A stretch of 64,000 nucleotides of DNA from NCBI RefSeq assembly GCF_030272615.1, contig NC_081405.1, forward strand, positions 157,781,954 to 157,845,953, written 5' to 3'. Origin of the DNA: Cryptomeria japonica (Eukaryota > Streptophyta > Pinopsida > Cupressales > Cupressaceae). The notes under the pieces are model-generated. The model had not been told where the DNA came from. It ran no database searches and was given only the letters and a program-made list of their open reading frames with translations. Both the position numbers and the translations under genes were made by a program. Of this stretch, positions 45,452 to 55,510 are shown in pieces (within the stretch, counting starts at the first letter, position 1; the number at the start of each line of letters is the position of its first letter).

Positions 45452-47607
45452 TAGAGAAAGGTTTGTAGGTAGACCGCCAATCCTAGAGCTTGAGCTTGAG
45501 GCAGTTAGTGGGTGGAGACTTGAACAGATCACCGATTAAGGTAGGCTGCAGGTTGGACTGGTAGATCATTATGGAGAGGCAATGGCAAGTTGTAGTCAGA
45601 TCGCTGAACCCCTGAGGAAGTTGCAAGTTCCTACTAACAGATCTCTGAACCAGATCAAGTGATGGGTCTCACTTTTCAATTAACCTTGAGAGTCTAATGC
45701 AGCAGCGCCGATGTAATTCTTATCGGTTGAGCAGTTAGCAGTGGGATTGTTTGGAGATCGTGGCATTTCTTCATGTTTGAGATTTTAGCATTGTGGCTTT
45801 GGAATTATTCCCTTGAGTTCATTTTCTTTATCGTGTTTCATGGCATTTGGATTTCATTCTGGTGAGATATTGATTTGAGTATTGGCCTGATTGATATGTT
45901 CTTAACAGTTAGTCTTGCAGTGTGTTGAGCGAAGCTGGATCAGGTTGCGATTGATTTATGTGACTTGTGGATCATTGATTTACATTTCTATAGAGAAAGG
46001 TTTGTAGGTAGACCGCCGATCTTAGAGCTTGAGCTTGAGGCAATTAGTGGGTGGAGACTTGAACAGATCATCGATTAAGGTAGGCTGCAGGTTGGATTGG
46101 TAGATCATTATGGAGAGGCAACCGCAAGCTGTAGTCAGATTGCTGAACCCCTGAGGAAGTTGCAAGTTCCTACTAACAGATCTCCGAACCGAATCAAGTG
46201 ATGGGTCTCACTTTTCAATTAACCCTGAGAGTCTGATGCAGGAGTGCCGATGTAGTTCTTATCGCTTGAGCAGTTAGTAGTGGGATTGCTTGGAGATCGT
46301 GGCATTTCTTCATGTTTGAGATTTTAGCATTGTGGCTTTGGAATTATTCCCTTGAGTTCATTTTCTTTATCGTGTTTCATGGCATTTGGATTTCATTCTG
46401 GTGAGATATTGATTCGAGTATTGGCCTGATTGATATGTTCTTAACAGTTAGTCTTGTAGTGTGTTGAACGAAGCTAGATCAAGTTGCGATTGATTTACGT
46501 GACTTGTGGATCATTGATTTACATTTCTGTAGAGAAAGGTTTGTAGGTAGACCACCAATCCTAGAGCTTGAGCTTGAGGCAGTTAGTGGGTGGAGACTTG
46601 AACAGATTGCCGATTAAGGTAGGCTGCAGGTTGGACTGGTAGATCATTATGGAGAGGCAACCGCAAGCTGTAGTCAGATTGTTGAACCCCTGAGGAAGTT
46701 GCAAGTTCCTACTAACAGATCTCCGAATCGGATCAAGTGATGGGTCTCACTTTTCAATTAACCCTGAGAGTCTGATGCAGGAGCACCGATGTAGTTCTTA
46801 TCGGTTGAGTAGTTAGCAGTGGGATTGTTTGGAGATCGTGGCATTTCTTCATGTTTGAGATTTTAGCATTGTGGCTTTGGAATTATTCCCTTGAGTTCAT
46901 TTTCTTTATCGTGTTTCATGGCATTTGGATTTCATTCTGGTGAGATATTGATTTGAGTATTGGCCTAATTGATATGTTCTTAACAGTTAGTCTTGCAGTG
47001 TGTTGAGCGAAGCTGGATCGGGTTGCGATTGATTTACGTGACTTGTGGATCATTGATTTACATTTCTGTAGAGAAAGGTTTGTAGGTAGACCGCCGATCC
47101 TAGAGCTTGAGCTTGAGGTAGTTAGTGGGTGGAGACTTGAACAGATCGCCGATTAAGGTAGGCTTCAGGTTGGACTGGTAGATCATTGTGGAGAGGCAAC
47201 CGCAAGCTATAGTCAGGTCACTGAACCCCTGAGGAAGTTGCAAGTTCCTACTAATAGATCTCTGAATTGGATCAAGTGATGGGTCTCACTTTTCAATTAA
47301 CCCTGAGAGTCTGATGCAAGAGCACCGATGTAGTTCTTATCAGTTGAGCAGTTAGCAGTGGGATTGCTTGGAGATCATGGCATTTCTTCATGTTTGAGAT
47401 TTTAGCATTGTGGCTTTGGAATTTTTCCCTTGAGTTCATTTTCTTTATCGTGTTTCATGGCATTTGGATTTCATTTTGGTGAGATATTGATTCGAGTATT
47501 GGCCCGATTGATATGTTCTTAATAGTTAGTCTTGTAGTGTGTTGAGCGAAGCTAGATCGGGTTGCGATTGATTTACGTGACTTGCGGATCATTGATTTAC
47601 ATTTCTT
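45452..47607 (+). repeat. J internal array, four copies of exactly 539 bp
   Basis: TAGAGAAAGGTTTGTAGGTA starts at 45452, 45991, 46530 and 47069. The internal marker (TGATGCAG or TAATGCAG) is at 45695, 46234, 46773 and 47312. All spacings are 539 with no indels. Each unit joins about 243 bp of 3' internal sequence to the first 296 bp of the J LTR. The last unit simply runs on into the right LTR. High identity implies recent amplification or homogenisation. Confidence 0.95.
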
Positions 47608-48014
47608 CTATCTTGTTTGATGTTCCTGGAGGACCGCGTGATGTTTTGTGCATTGGAAGTTGTTCTTAATGATTTGAGTCGGCTTGTTATTGTTTACATG
47701 TTTCATGAACTAGTTGGTCTTTGCGCCAACTTGATCAAGTTGTTATTATTTGTGGATGATATAAATAGAAGTTTGCAAATCATTTGCGAGGACATAAGAA
47801 GACAGAAGATAGAAGACAAAGTTTAGAGATTGAGCAAAGATGTAGAACCGGTGAGATTCTGGTCCAGTGGACTGAAGCTGAAAGGGCTGAGGTCCAAATT
47901 AGGGTTGAACCAACAGACTATTTCTGGAGGCCGATTTTATATGTGGATGATTTGTGGATCATATTTTTGTGTTTTAAGCATTGTTTGTATCCTGGAACAC
48001 GGTCCAACATGTGG
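47312..48014 (+). repeat. J 3' LTR, truncated by K
   Basis: It begins TGATGCAAGAGCACCG, overlapping the last array unit, and is collinear with the left LTR up to CCAACATGTGG, where the K LTR (TGATGAGGTTCACC) begins. The missing end should lie beyond K. Confidence 0.8.
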
Positions 48015-49596
48015 TGATGAGGTTCACCTAGTTTGCACAACACTTCACCTAGCTGGTGTTACTCAATTGCACCAACTCACTAGGCTTAGTTTCTCTCTAG
48101 ACCTTCAATTCCTTCTCATTCTCTTCTAGGGATTGATTCTTTATCTCTCTAAGGTGTTTTTCTTCAAGTGTTTTCCCATGTACTCAATTATGGCTTCTTG
48201 GCTCCAAATTGTCAAAATGACCTCCTACCATTGTGAGATGATGTAGAGGTGTGGAGGTGTCTTCATTAATTTTTTGGATTCATTTAGGGTCCATTTGAGG
48301 TTTTTTATCAATAGGTTTCTTACCGATTTCAAATTCTTGCCTAGAAAATGGCTACAAGGAATTAGCCCAATTAGGCCTCCTAAAACTGGTTTTTTAGGGC
48401 TTGAGTGAAAATGGTCCAAAAGACCCCCAAAATTTTTTGGATTTCCTTCAATGGTTCATCTAACCTCAAGTTATTTTTGTGGTTTTGGCTTCTTAAGCCA
48501 CCATTCAATGTGCTAACCCCAAAATGAGGGTTTATAGGCCTTCTAGGTGGCAGTGACAGGTCAAGTTGGGGTTTGTGCAACAAATGAACTTTTCAAGGCT
48601 CCTCCTTGCATAAAAAAATCTATCCCAACTCCTTGGACCCATTCACAATCTTAGAAAGTGATCTGACATCCACCTCTGCACTTGGCACTTCATTTTCACC
48701 TTATTTCCTCTAGTCGGGTTGCTCCTGGACTCGACTAGAACAAGGTGACAGTCATACTTAAACTCTTCTCCAGTACTTAAAATTGCATATGTACACTATA
48801 CAGATGGTTTCCCTCCATCTCCCAATAATCCATGATGGAAACACATGTGGAACTCATGGGGCAACCATATTTACAAGAAAACTGCTATATATAAGCCAAA
48901 ACTGGTTGTTTGCAAACTAAAGCAAGAAAACACTAATGAACGGTATCTACAAAGCTCTAAATTGAACCAAAAACACAAAAAAACACAAGAGAAACTCAAT
49001 CTATTTCTGGATCAATGGATTCAATCCATTTTCAATTAGAAAATGAGTAAAATCAAGCTAAAACGCTGCCAACTAGTCTGAAAATGAGTAGTTTCAGATT
49101 GTTAAGCTTGCAAAACACATTCACCAACCTTGGTAACTGTGAAAGAGAGGGTTCTTATAGATTTCCTATGTGTGGATTGATCCTAGGGTTTTTAACAATC
49201 CCTAACTCCATCGCTAACCATTTCAGGACAAAAGTTGTCATGACAACTTTTTGCAACTTTGCAATTTTTGCACTTTTGGTCTTTCCAACCTATAAGACAT
49301 ATTCAAAGTCATCACAAATGACTTTTAAAACTTTCATAATACTAATTTAACCCTCCCTAATGTCTATACCAAGTTTTGACACTTTTGACCATCAAAAAGG
49401 TCAATTACCTACTCAAACTCACTATTTACACAAAAATGCAAACCTAAGAAGTATGAACACAACCTAGGCCTACATTGACTCAAAACTCTAACTCTTGGAC
49501 CCTCTTGGAGTCCTTATTCACTACTAACTTGGATAGGGTTAGTACAAGGCAAAATTGAAAACCTAGATAGTCTAAGTCCTAAGTGCTCCTGTACCA
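48015..49596 (-). repeat. K 3' LTR (1582 bp)
   Basis: On the plus strand it runs from TGATGAGGTTCACC to GTGCTCCTGTACCA and is followed by a polypurine tract (minus strand TTTTTTTTGGGAGAAT). Its left end interrupts the J LTR. Short open frames inside it are not genes. Confidence 0.85.
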
Positions 49597-49617
49597 ATTC
49601 TCCCAAAAAAAAGAGGA

Positions 49618-50152
49618 TCATGTCACCTCCTTGGGAATCAGATTCTGATCAACTCCAAGCTTCTTAAAATCTATCTCAAGAACCCATGTAGCTTCAGCAT
49701 TAGCCATACCCTACCATTTGATTAGGTGCTCCCAATAGAATTGATGCCTTGTCTTCTTGGCTATCCTTGAACTCAACACCTTCTCGGCCTTTGGATTTGG
49801 TTTGGCTGGTAACTGAAGGTTGCTCACATCACTTGAAACCTCTGAGTGACTACAATCTTAACCTTGAACAGGTCCCTTGTATGCAACTAAGTCTGCTATG
49901 TTGAAAACCAGTGACAATCCTATGTCACTAGGTAGATCCACCTTGTATGCATTTTCTCCATACTTGGCTAGAATGACACATGGACCCATCCTTCTCATTT
50001 GCAACTTGTTTGACACTCCTTGTTGTAGCCTTCCTTTGTTTAAGTGCACCATGACAAGTTCCCCCACTTGAAATTGTAGGTTCTTCCTCTTTTCATCAAC
50101 TTTTTGTTTGAGTTTTCTTGTGTTCTCCATCAATGCTTGTTTGGGTATATGC
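49618..50152 (-). pseudogene. K integrase C-terminus and chromodomain
   Basis: The frame includes KLKQKVDEKRKNLQFQVGEL, MVHLNKGRL and GPCVILAKYGENAYKVDLPS, the integrase C-terminal block also seen in G. After a stop near 49860 a chromodomain follows (EHLIKW, a stop, then EATWVLEIDFKKLGVD), ending at 49618-49620. In-frame stops show it is dead. Truncation at 50152 coincides with GGGTATATGCAC, the C2 end. Confidence 0.85.
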
Positions 50153-50190
50153 ACGAAGTTATGGTACCAAAAAGGTGCCACACATCAAAA
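50153..50190 (+). repeat. C2 left terminal inverted repeat
   Basis: GGGTATATGCACGAAGTTAT, followed by GGTACCAAAAAGGTG, parallels the C1 ends. It starts within the K coding frame. Confidence 0.7.
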
Positions 50191-50201
50191 AAATTTAAAA
50201 A

Positions 50202-50350
50202 GCACATAAGGTGCACGCACTATAGGGCACGCACCCTATAGGCTTGGTGTGCCAAGCCTTAAGCTTGGCACACCAAGCCTATAGGGCATGCACCCTATAG
50301 TGTGCATGCCTTATAAGGCATGCGCCTTATAAGGAGTGCACCTTATGTGC
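50202..50350. repeat. 149-bp nested palindrome
   Basis: Arms of about 47 bp (50211-50257 and 50263-50309) pair around CTTAA. The inner 24 bp, ending GGCTTGGTGTGCCAAGC, pair perfectly. An outer pair GCACATAAGGTGCAC (50202) and GTGCACCTTATGTGC (50336) closes it. Inside, TATAGGGYRYGCACCCTATA motifs are themselves palindromic. Its position corresponds to the subterminal repeats of C1. Confidence 0.85.
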
Positions 50351-50498
50351 ATTGTAAACCTCAAAAAAACCTTGCTCCGCATTTTGGATGCATTCTGCAT
50401 TCCAAACCCGCGTTTTGGCATTTTTGGGTGCTATTTTCTTGCGCTCACCCTTTGTAAAAGCTTGAAATTGGGCACTAAGTTGTCCATCTCTCATCAAA

Positions 50499-52501
50499 AT
50501 GCCGCCACACCATCGAAGAGCTCGAAGAGGTATGTATTTTTATTTTCTTATTGTCATTTTTTTTATTAATTTGAAGATTAAACTAGGTTTATTGATTTAA
50601 ATTTATTTTCATTATCAGGAAATTAGATTAGACAAGAAAATGTTGAAAACACTCAATCACCTCCTCATGAAGACCATATTGAAGAAGAAGCACATCAATA
50701 AACTCCTCATGAAGACCATATTGAAGAAGAAGTACATCAAGAACCTCCTACAATCCCTAGACACCCCATAGGTACACGAGAAAACCTATTAGGTCAAATA
50801 GAAAATAGCCAAAAAGAGCTTGAAGGTTTAATCACAAGGCTAAAAGATCCCACTAGAACAAACTCCCATAGGACAAACCTTGCCAGTTCTTTGCAATCTA
50901 TTGTATCTCACATACAATCTGTGAGTGGGCAAATAAATTTTTGCCATAAGAAGGAAGAACAAAAGCAATTTTATGCTGACAAATTATCATATGTGGCAGT
51001 GAAGAAAAAGAAAATTAATAATTTTGACTTGTGTGCTCTTTTTACGGACCCCTGAATGAATCAACCTTTACACCTTGGATGTAGGAGATTCTCTATTCAT
51101 TGGTGTCATCATGAAGGGATTAAGAACAATTTTTGGCATAGGTGGTGGATGGTATTTGATCAGCCCCCATGCAATAATCATGAGGTTCCCCAATACTTTT
51201 TAAGAAAATTGTACTGTGAGTTTGTCCTTAATGAGATCCCAAACTATTTTGATTTTCTAGATTTCCAAGGTAGAGGTGGGGGTTCCTCGAATGATAGAGA
51301 GGGTGCACAGTGTGATCCAAATCTCTCACCAAGACCCTTGGTCAGACCTATGGTGGAGCATGTTATTATTCCTTCCATTGTGAAGGAGAGTATTGAGGTC
51401 AAAACTCTAGACTCAATTAGCTCACTCACTCAAACCCTTATACAGTATGCTAGTCTTCTAGTAGAGGATAATGCGAGTGATGATGTTGATTCTTCTAGGC
51501 ATCGAGTTCTAGCTCATTTTTGTCGATCTTGTGGTTCTCTTTGCACTTATGATCCTAATAGTTCTGAGAATGCACGTGCACGAGCAGAGTTTGCTACAGA
51601 GAACATTGTCATGACAGAATCCTTGCTGAACGAAACATTTGGCATTGATACCTAGGTGAATTTCATTACAAGTTCATTTCATTCTTTTTATTAAATCTTA
51701 TATGTAAATTTGAGAATATATCTAAATTAGTAAATTATTATGATAAAAAATCAAGGTCAAAGTGTTCACAATACTAGCAACATTCTTGCAGCACCCTTTT
51801 TCACTACTTCGTCGACTCCACAGGTATACAACGAGTGAAAAAATATAATTATTATATGTAGATAGTTGAAACTTATGTGAATGATTTTCTAATTACTCAT
51901 TTTGGATGTCAAATAGTTTGATGCTAGAGCTTCAACATCAACACCTCGTAGTGTATTTCATCGACAATCTTTCACCCAGGTAAACAATTTATCTTTAATG
52001 TTGTTATTAAATAATATAGATAGTTTTGGCAATTAATCAATATACTTTGTTTAATTTTCAGATGTTGAATTCAGAGACTCCTCCTGCTATCCGCCCATCA
52101 ATGGAGCGCGGTGTTGCTACAATAGTAGCAAGTTCAACTGCTTTAATAGAAGTATGAGACATATTTGTAAATTTAGTACATTTAGCATTACATTTGTTAT
52201 CTTAATAATATGTTATTGAAAATTTTAACGACACTTGTATTTAGTTTAATTTATATTGTGATGCTTACAGGAGGGGCTTGTCACTCCAGATCATGAACGT
52301 GCACCTATTGTGGATGAACATCATGATTATTTGTATGCGGTAAGTGACTATTCTATTATATGTCATTCTAAAATTCAATTTTTGTATATGCTAACATCAT
52401 TCTTTTCATTGTATCAGGTGGAGTTACAAAAAAGTCTAGAGCGGAGGTTGAGTGGACGTACTCGAAAGACACCTACATCATATACATCTCCATCCCCTTG
52501 A
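50499..52501 (+). pseudogene. C2 multi-exon gene, unrecognised family, nearly intact
   Basis: This is the paralogue of the C1 gene; I do not recognise the family. Seven exons: 50499-50529 (MPPHHRRARR), 50619-51655, 51756-51823, 51917-51979, 52062-52151, 52271-52339 and 52418-52501, all with GT-AG borders. Exon 1 ends in the same phase as in C1. Exon 2 has a duplicated TPHEDHIEEE segment, a helical part, then HRWWMVFDQPPCNNHEV, YFLRKLYCEFVLNEIPNYFD and GRGGG. The later short exons encode a Pro/Ser/Thr-rich tail ending KTPTSYTSPSP. The frame is open except for four stops in exon 2 (near 50624, 50699, 51053 and 51653). The conserved core and exon pattern argue for past selection. Confidence 0.75.
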
Positions 52502-52564
52502 CAGGCAAAGATATCTCATGATCTATTTCCTTCTCCTAGAGGGAAATGAATAGAATAGGGTCCT

Positions 52565-52885
52565 ATGTTGTATGCCTATATGGAAATTTTGAACATATGT
52601 TTTGTATTACGAATATGTGACATTCTATTGCCATATGGCTTTTGGTAGGCTCCTATTTGACTTTATTGGATACCATGTTGTATGCCTATATGGAAAATTT
52701 GAACATATGTTTTGTATTACGAATATGTGACATTCTATGTCCATATGGCTTTTGGCAAGCCCCTATTTGACTTTATTGGATATCATGTTGTATGCCTTTA
52801 TAGCAATTTTGAGCATATGTTTTATTTTATGAATATGTGAAATTCTAAGTCCATATGGCTTTTGGCAAGCCTATTTGTTTGTATT
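52565..52885. repeat. Tandem repeat after the C2 gene, 110-bp period, three copies
   Basis: ATGTTGTATGCC starts at 52565, 52675 and 52785. The units share GAACATATGTTTTGTATTAC and CCATATGGCTTTTGG. The third copy is more diverged. It lies in the 3' untranslated part of C2. Confidence 0.9.
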
Positions 52886-53059
52886 GGATATATTTGATAG
52901 TTTTAACGGTATACAATGTTGCATGGATTTGTAACTTTTTGGTTAATGCAAATCATTTATCATGGTTATCCATAATTGCAGTACAAATGATTAGATGAAT
53001 AATTGCACAAAGTTTATTATTACTTAAGCTTTGAATCTAAATATGTGTTTGTAATCTAA

Positions 53060-53860
53060 GACACAAGCCACCCCGACGCGTACGAGCTGGCGGTTTGGTG
53101 CTGCAACATGACCCCACAGGATTAGATGGATCATTCTTATGATTAATGGGCATGGGGAAATGCGATGCCGAATATTGACAACTTTGAGCAATTTGAGCAC
53201 TTGGGCGATTTGGCTGCTAGGGTGTGGCCTGCAATGATAAGGCAAGTTAGAGAGCAAAAAGAAGGCATTCCTAGCGTAAACCCAACCACCCCGATGCGTA
53301 CGAATTGACGGTTCGGTGCCGCGGCGAGCGGATTGAAAGATGGGGCATTGTGCAACTTTTCATTGAACTCATCTGACACTTTTTGTCGCAACCGAGAAAG
53401 AGTCGCCACGAGCAACTAGATCCAAGTCTACCCAAATTGAGAGAGGCTTTTTTAGAGTGTCATAACATGAACCCGCAAGATCAGACGGATCATTCTTATG
53501 ATTAATGGGCATGGAGAAATGCGATGCCAAATATTGACAACTTTGAGCAATTTGAGCACTTGGGTGATTTGGTTGCTAGGGTGCAGCCCGCAATGATCGG
53601 GTGAGTTGGAGAGCAAAAAGAAGGCATTCCTAGTGTAAAACCAGCCACCCCAATGCATATGAGTTGATGGTTCAGTGTCGCAACAAGCGGATTGAAAGAT
53701 GGGGCATTGTGCAACTTTTCATTGAACTCATCTGACGCTTTTTGTCGCAACCGAGAAAGAGTCGCCACGAGCAACTGGATCCGAGTCTACCCAAACCGAG
53801 AGAGGATTTTTTAGAGTGCCATAACACAACCCTATAGGATCAGACAGATCATTCTTACAT
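53060..53860 (+). repeat. C2 359-bp tandem cassette with fossil coding sequence
   Basis: CATTCTTATG (last copy CATTCTTAC) lies at 53132, 53491 and 53850, a period of exactly 359 bp; the first unit has a deletion. On the plus strand a unit encodes HPDAYEL, then RIERWGIVQLFIELI, SQPRKSRHEQLDPSLPK and later NAMPNIDNFEQFEHLGDLVA. Nonsense codons recur at the same places in both units. The second part aligns with the C1 cassette peptide. The period is not a multiple of three, so the repeat breaks the frame. Function is unknown. Confidence 0.7.
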
Positions 53861-54145
53861 GTCACTAACATCAAGAAAAACCATGCCTAATTTTGACAAA
53901 TTTTCACACTTTGAGTGATTGACAACAAATGAGCATTTTTTACATCTTTTACCTTATTAGCAGGGTATACTTCACGAAATGATCCCATGTGATCTCTAAT
54001 GGTCCAAAATGAAATTATTACATAAAATCACACAAAACAAGACAAAAACATAATTTTTTATATTACAATGCCTCAAGTAGTCAAAATTACAAGTCATGTA
54101 CATATATCCAAATAAGATTGATATTACAATTTTTTACATTTACAT
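53861..54145. other. Short unassigned stretch
   Basis: It holds no supported gene or repeat and lies between the cassette array and the 3' end of the minus-strand gene. Confidence 0.5.
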
Positions 54146-54870
54146 TTAATCCAATGAACCATCTGGATTTGCTCTACTCTTTATCATGTCTAGTATGGCC
54201 TCATGGTCAGACTCATGAACCCTACATAGGTTCTTGTTTAGTGGTCTACCCCCATATTTGATCAAATGAACATTTGAAGCTACAACAAGGTTAGAATAAT
54301 GAAGAATCTTCCTATGTGTCTCGAAGTCCTCGAACAACCACAAGTTAGACTTCTTCACTGGGTACCTTCTAAGCCATGTACCAGTAACAACTACTGATCC
54401 TATGGGGTACTCAATATTTTCTCCATCTACCATAGGGCAATCCAATTTCTTTTTTGCATCCACACAATGACACAGGTAATAATTTTTTCCTTCTTCATTG
54501 TCTTCAGCTGCAATTACTGCATAAACATGCCCTGCAATGATAAAGTGAGAAGAATTTAGCAAACAAATAAGGTAAAATATTAAAGTACAAAAAATTGCAT
54601 GCGGATAATTTACCTGGTTGGACTAAATATGACACATGGTCAAATTCAATTGATCCTTCCATCTATGTGAGTTGTAGTGCACTCGGAGGTCGGTATGTCT
54701 CAAGTGGGAGAGGTCTCATACACCATTCGTCCACCCACTCCTTTGACTCACAGTCATTATAGGCACCATCTCTACATGAAGAACAATAACATGCCATCCG
54801 TTGCATATGGATAGTCCATGAACCTGCATTAGAGCTTTTTAAAGAGTGTAGCTCACTCGATCCTATCACT
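54146..54870 (-). pseudogene. 3' part of a spliced gene, Cys-rich and globular, unrecognised
   Basis: Two exons are visible on the minus strand: 54870-54614 and 54531-54146, separated by an 82-bp GT-AG intron. The first begins after an AG acceptor and encodes SWTIHMQRMACYCSSCRDGA and NDCESKEWVDEW, a CXCX2C plus C pattern that may bind zinc, then RPLPLETYRPPSALQLT and a TAG stop. The same frame continues across the intron into HVYAVIAAEDNEEGKNYYL, GSVVVTGTWLRRYPVKKSN and FEDFETHRKILHYSNLVVAS, ending at 54146. Upstream exons are not found. The single stop suggests a recently lost gene. It may be a domesticated or transposon-borne protein; I assign no function. Confidence 0.6.
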
Positions 54871-55072
54871 AGTACATTCAGGTCAAAATTTCAACGGCAA
54901 ATCGTCAGAATTCTGACACAATTTCATCGCACTATCGACAAAAAAAGTCATCGAAAACTTTGTGTCAGAAGTTCCGACTATCCTTGTGGTCATCAGAATT
55001 CCGACATCACCTCCAACCTTTCCGACGGCCGCCATGGATGCTCATACCCCGAAAGAATACCGTCGCGATCTT

Positions 55073-55274
55073 GGCCTATCATCGGAATTCTGACTCCAAA
55101 GGGTAAAATTCCGACAGAGGAGTGTCGTCAGATGCACAACATCATTGTCAGAACTCTCTTGGAGGCTCTGATGGACGAAGGCCTCCAGGAGAGTTCCGAC
55201 GAGGATGTTGTGCATCCGATGACACTCCTCTGTCAGAATTTTACCCTTTGGAGTTAGAATTTCGATGATAGGCC
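55073..55274. repeat. Foldback inverted repeat, 94-bp arms, 14-bp loop
   Basis: GGCCTATCATCG at 55073 pairs with the CGATGATAGGCC ending at 55274, and GGAGGC (55161-55166) with GCCTCC (55181-55186). I count about ten mismatches over the 94-bp arms, mostly transitions. The surrounding 54880-55070 repeats the motif TTCCGAC/GTCAGAATT. The transcript would form a long hairpin. Confidence 0.9.
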
Positions 55275-55317
55275 GATTTTTCAGAAATTTGTTTTTTAAT
55301 AGAAAAATATTGACATT

Positions 55318-55510
55318 GGCATCTCTCTTCTATCTCTCTTCTCTATCCCTCTCTACTATCTCTCTTCTCTCTCCCCTCTCTAGGTCTCTTTCTCCATCCC
55401 TCTCTTCTTCTCTCCCTCTCTACTTCTCTTTCTCTACCCTCTCCAGGTCATTATCTCTTCCTCTCACCCTCTCTCTCTCTCTCTCTCACCTATATAGGTC
55501 TCACCTTCCA
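55318..55510. repeat. CT-rich low-complexity tract
   Basis: Irregular (CT)n with TCTCTCTT and CCCTCTCT units. The Ser/Leu-rich frame across it is an artefact. Confidence 0.9.

Larger units (their letters stand above)
36596..48014 (+). mobile_element. J: LTR element without genes, tandem-array interior, nested F
   Basis: The left LTR is 36596-36766 plus 44616-45334 (890 bp net, split by F). It is followed by a primer-binding site at 45337, about 115 bp of leader, a 539-bp x4 array and a right LTR (47312-48014) that is cut by K. No coding sequence of gypsy type is left between the LTRs. The orientation is plus. It sits inside H: integrase sequence stops exactly where the J LTR begins (TGATGCAGG). 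The right flank and target duplication are not visible in the window. Confidence 0.8.
48015..50152 (-). mobile_element. K: 3' end of a chromovirus, cut by C2
   Basis: It contains a complete 3' LTR and the C-terminal coding part of a gypsy chromovirus in minus orientation. It resembles G in layout and protein sequence but is a separate copy. Coding similarity stops at about 50152, where the C2 terminus begins. No other part of K is found in the window. Confidence 0.85.

Noticed and set aside
47617-48129. Short frames in the J and K LTRs
   Set aside because: They lie within LTR sequence and are not conserved between the paired LTRs of J.
50153-50240. CACTA-type termini for C2 or C1
   Set aside because: The termini read GGGTA, and the only CACTA nearby (50218) is internal. 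The Transposase_24-like gene alone does not prove a CACTA element.
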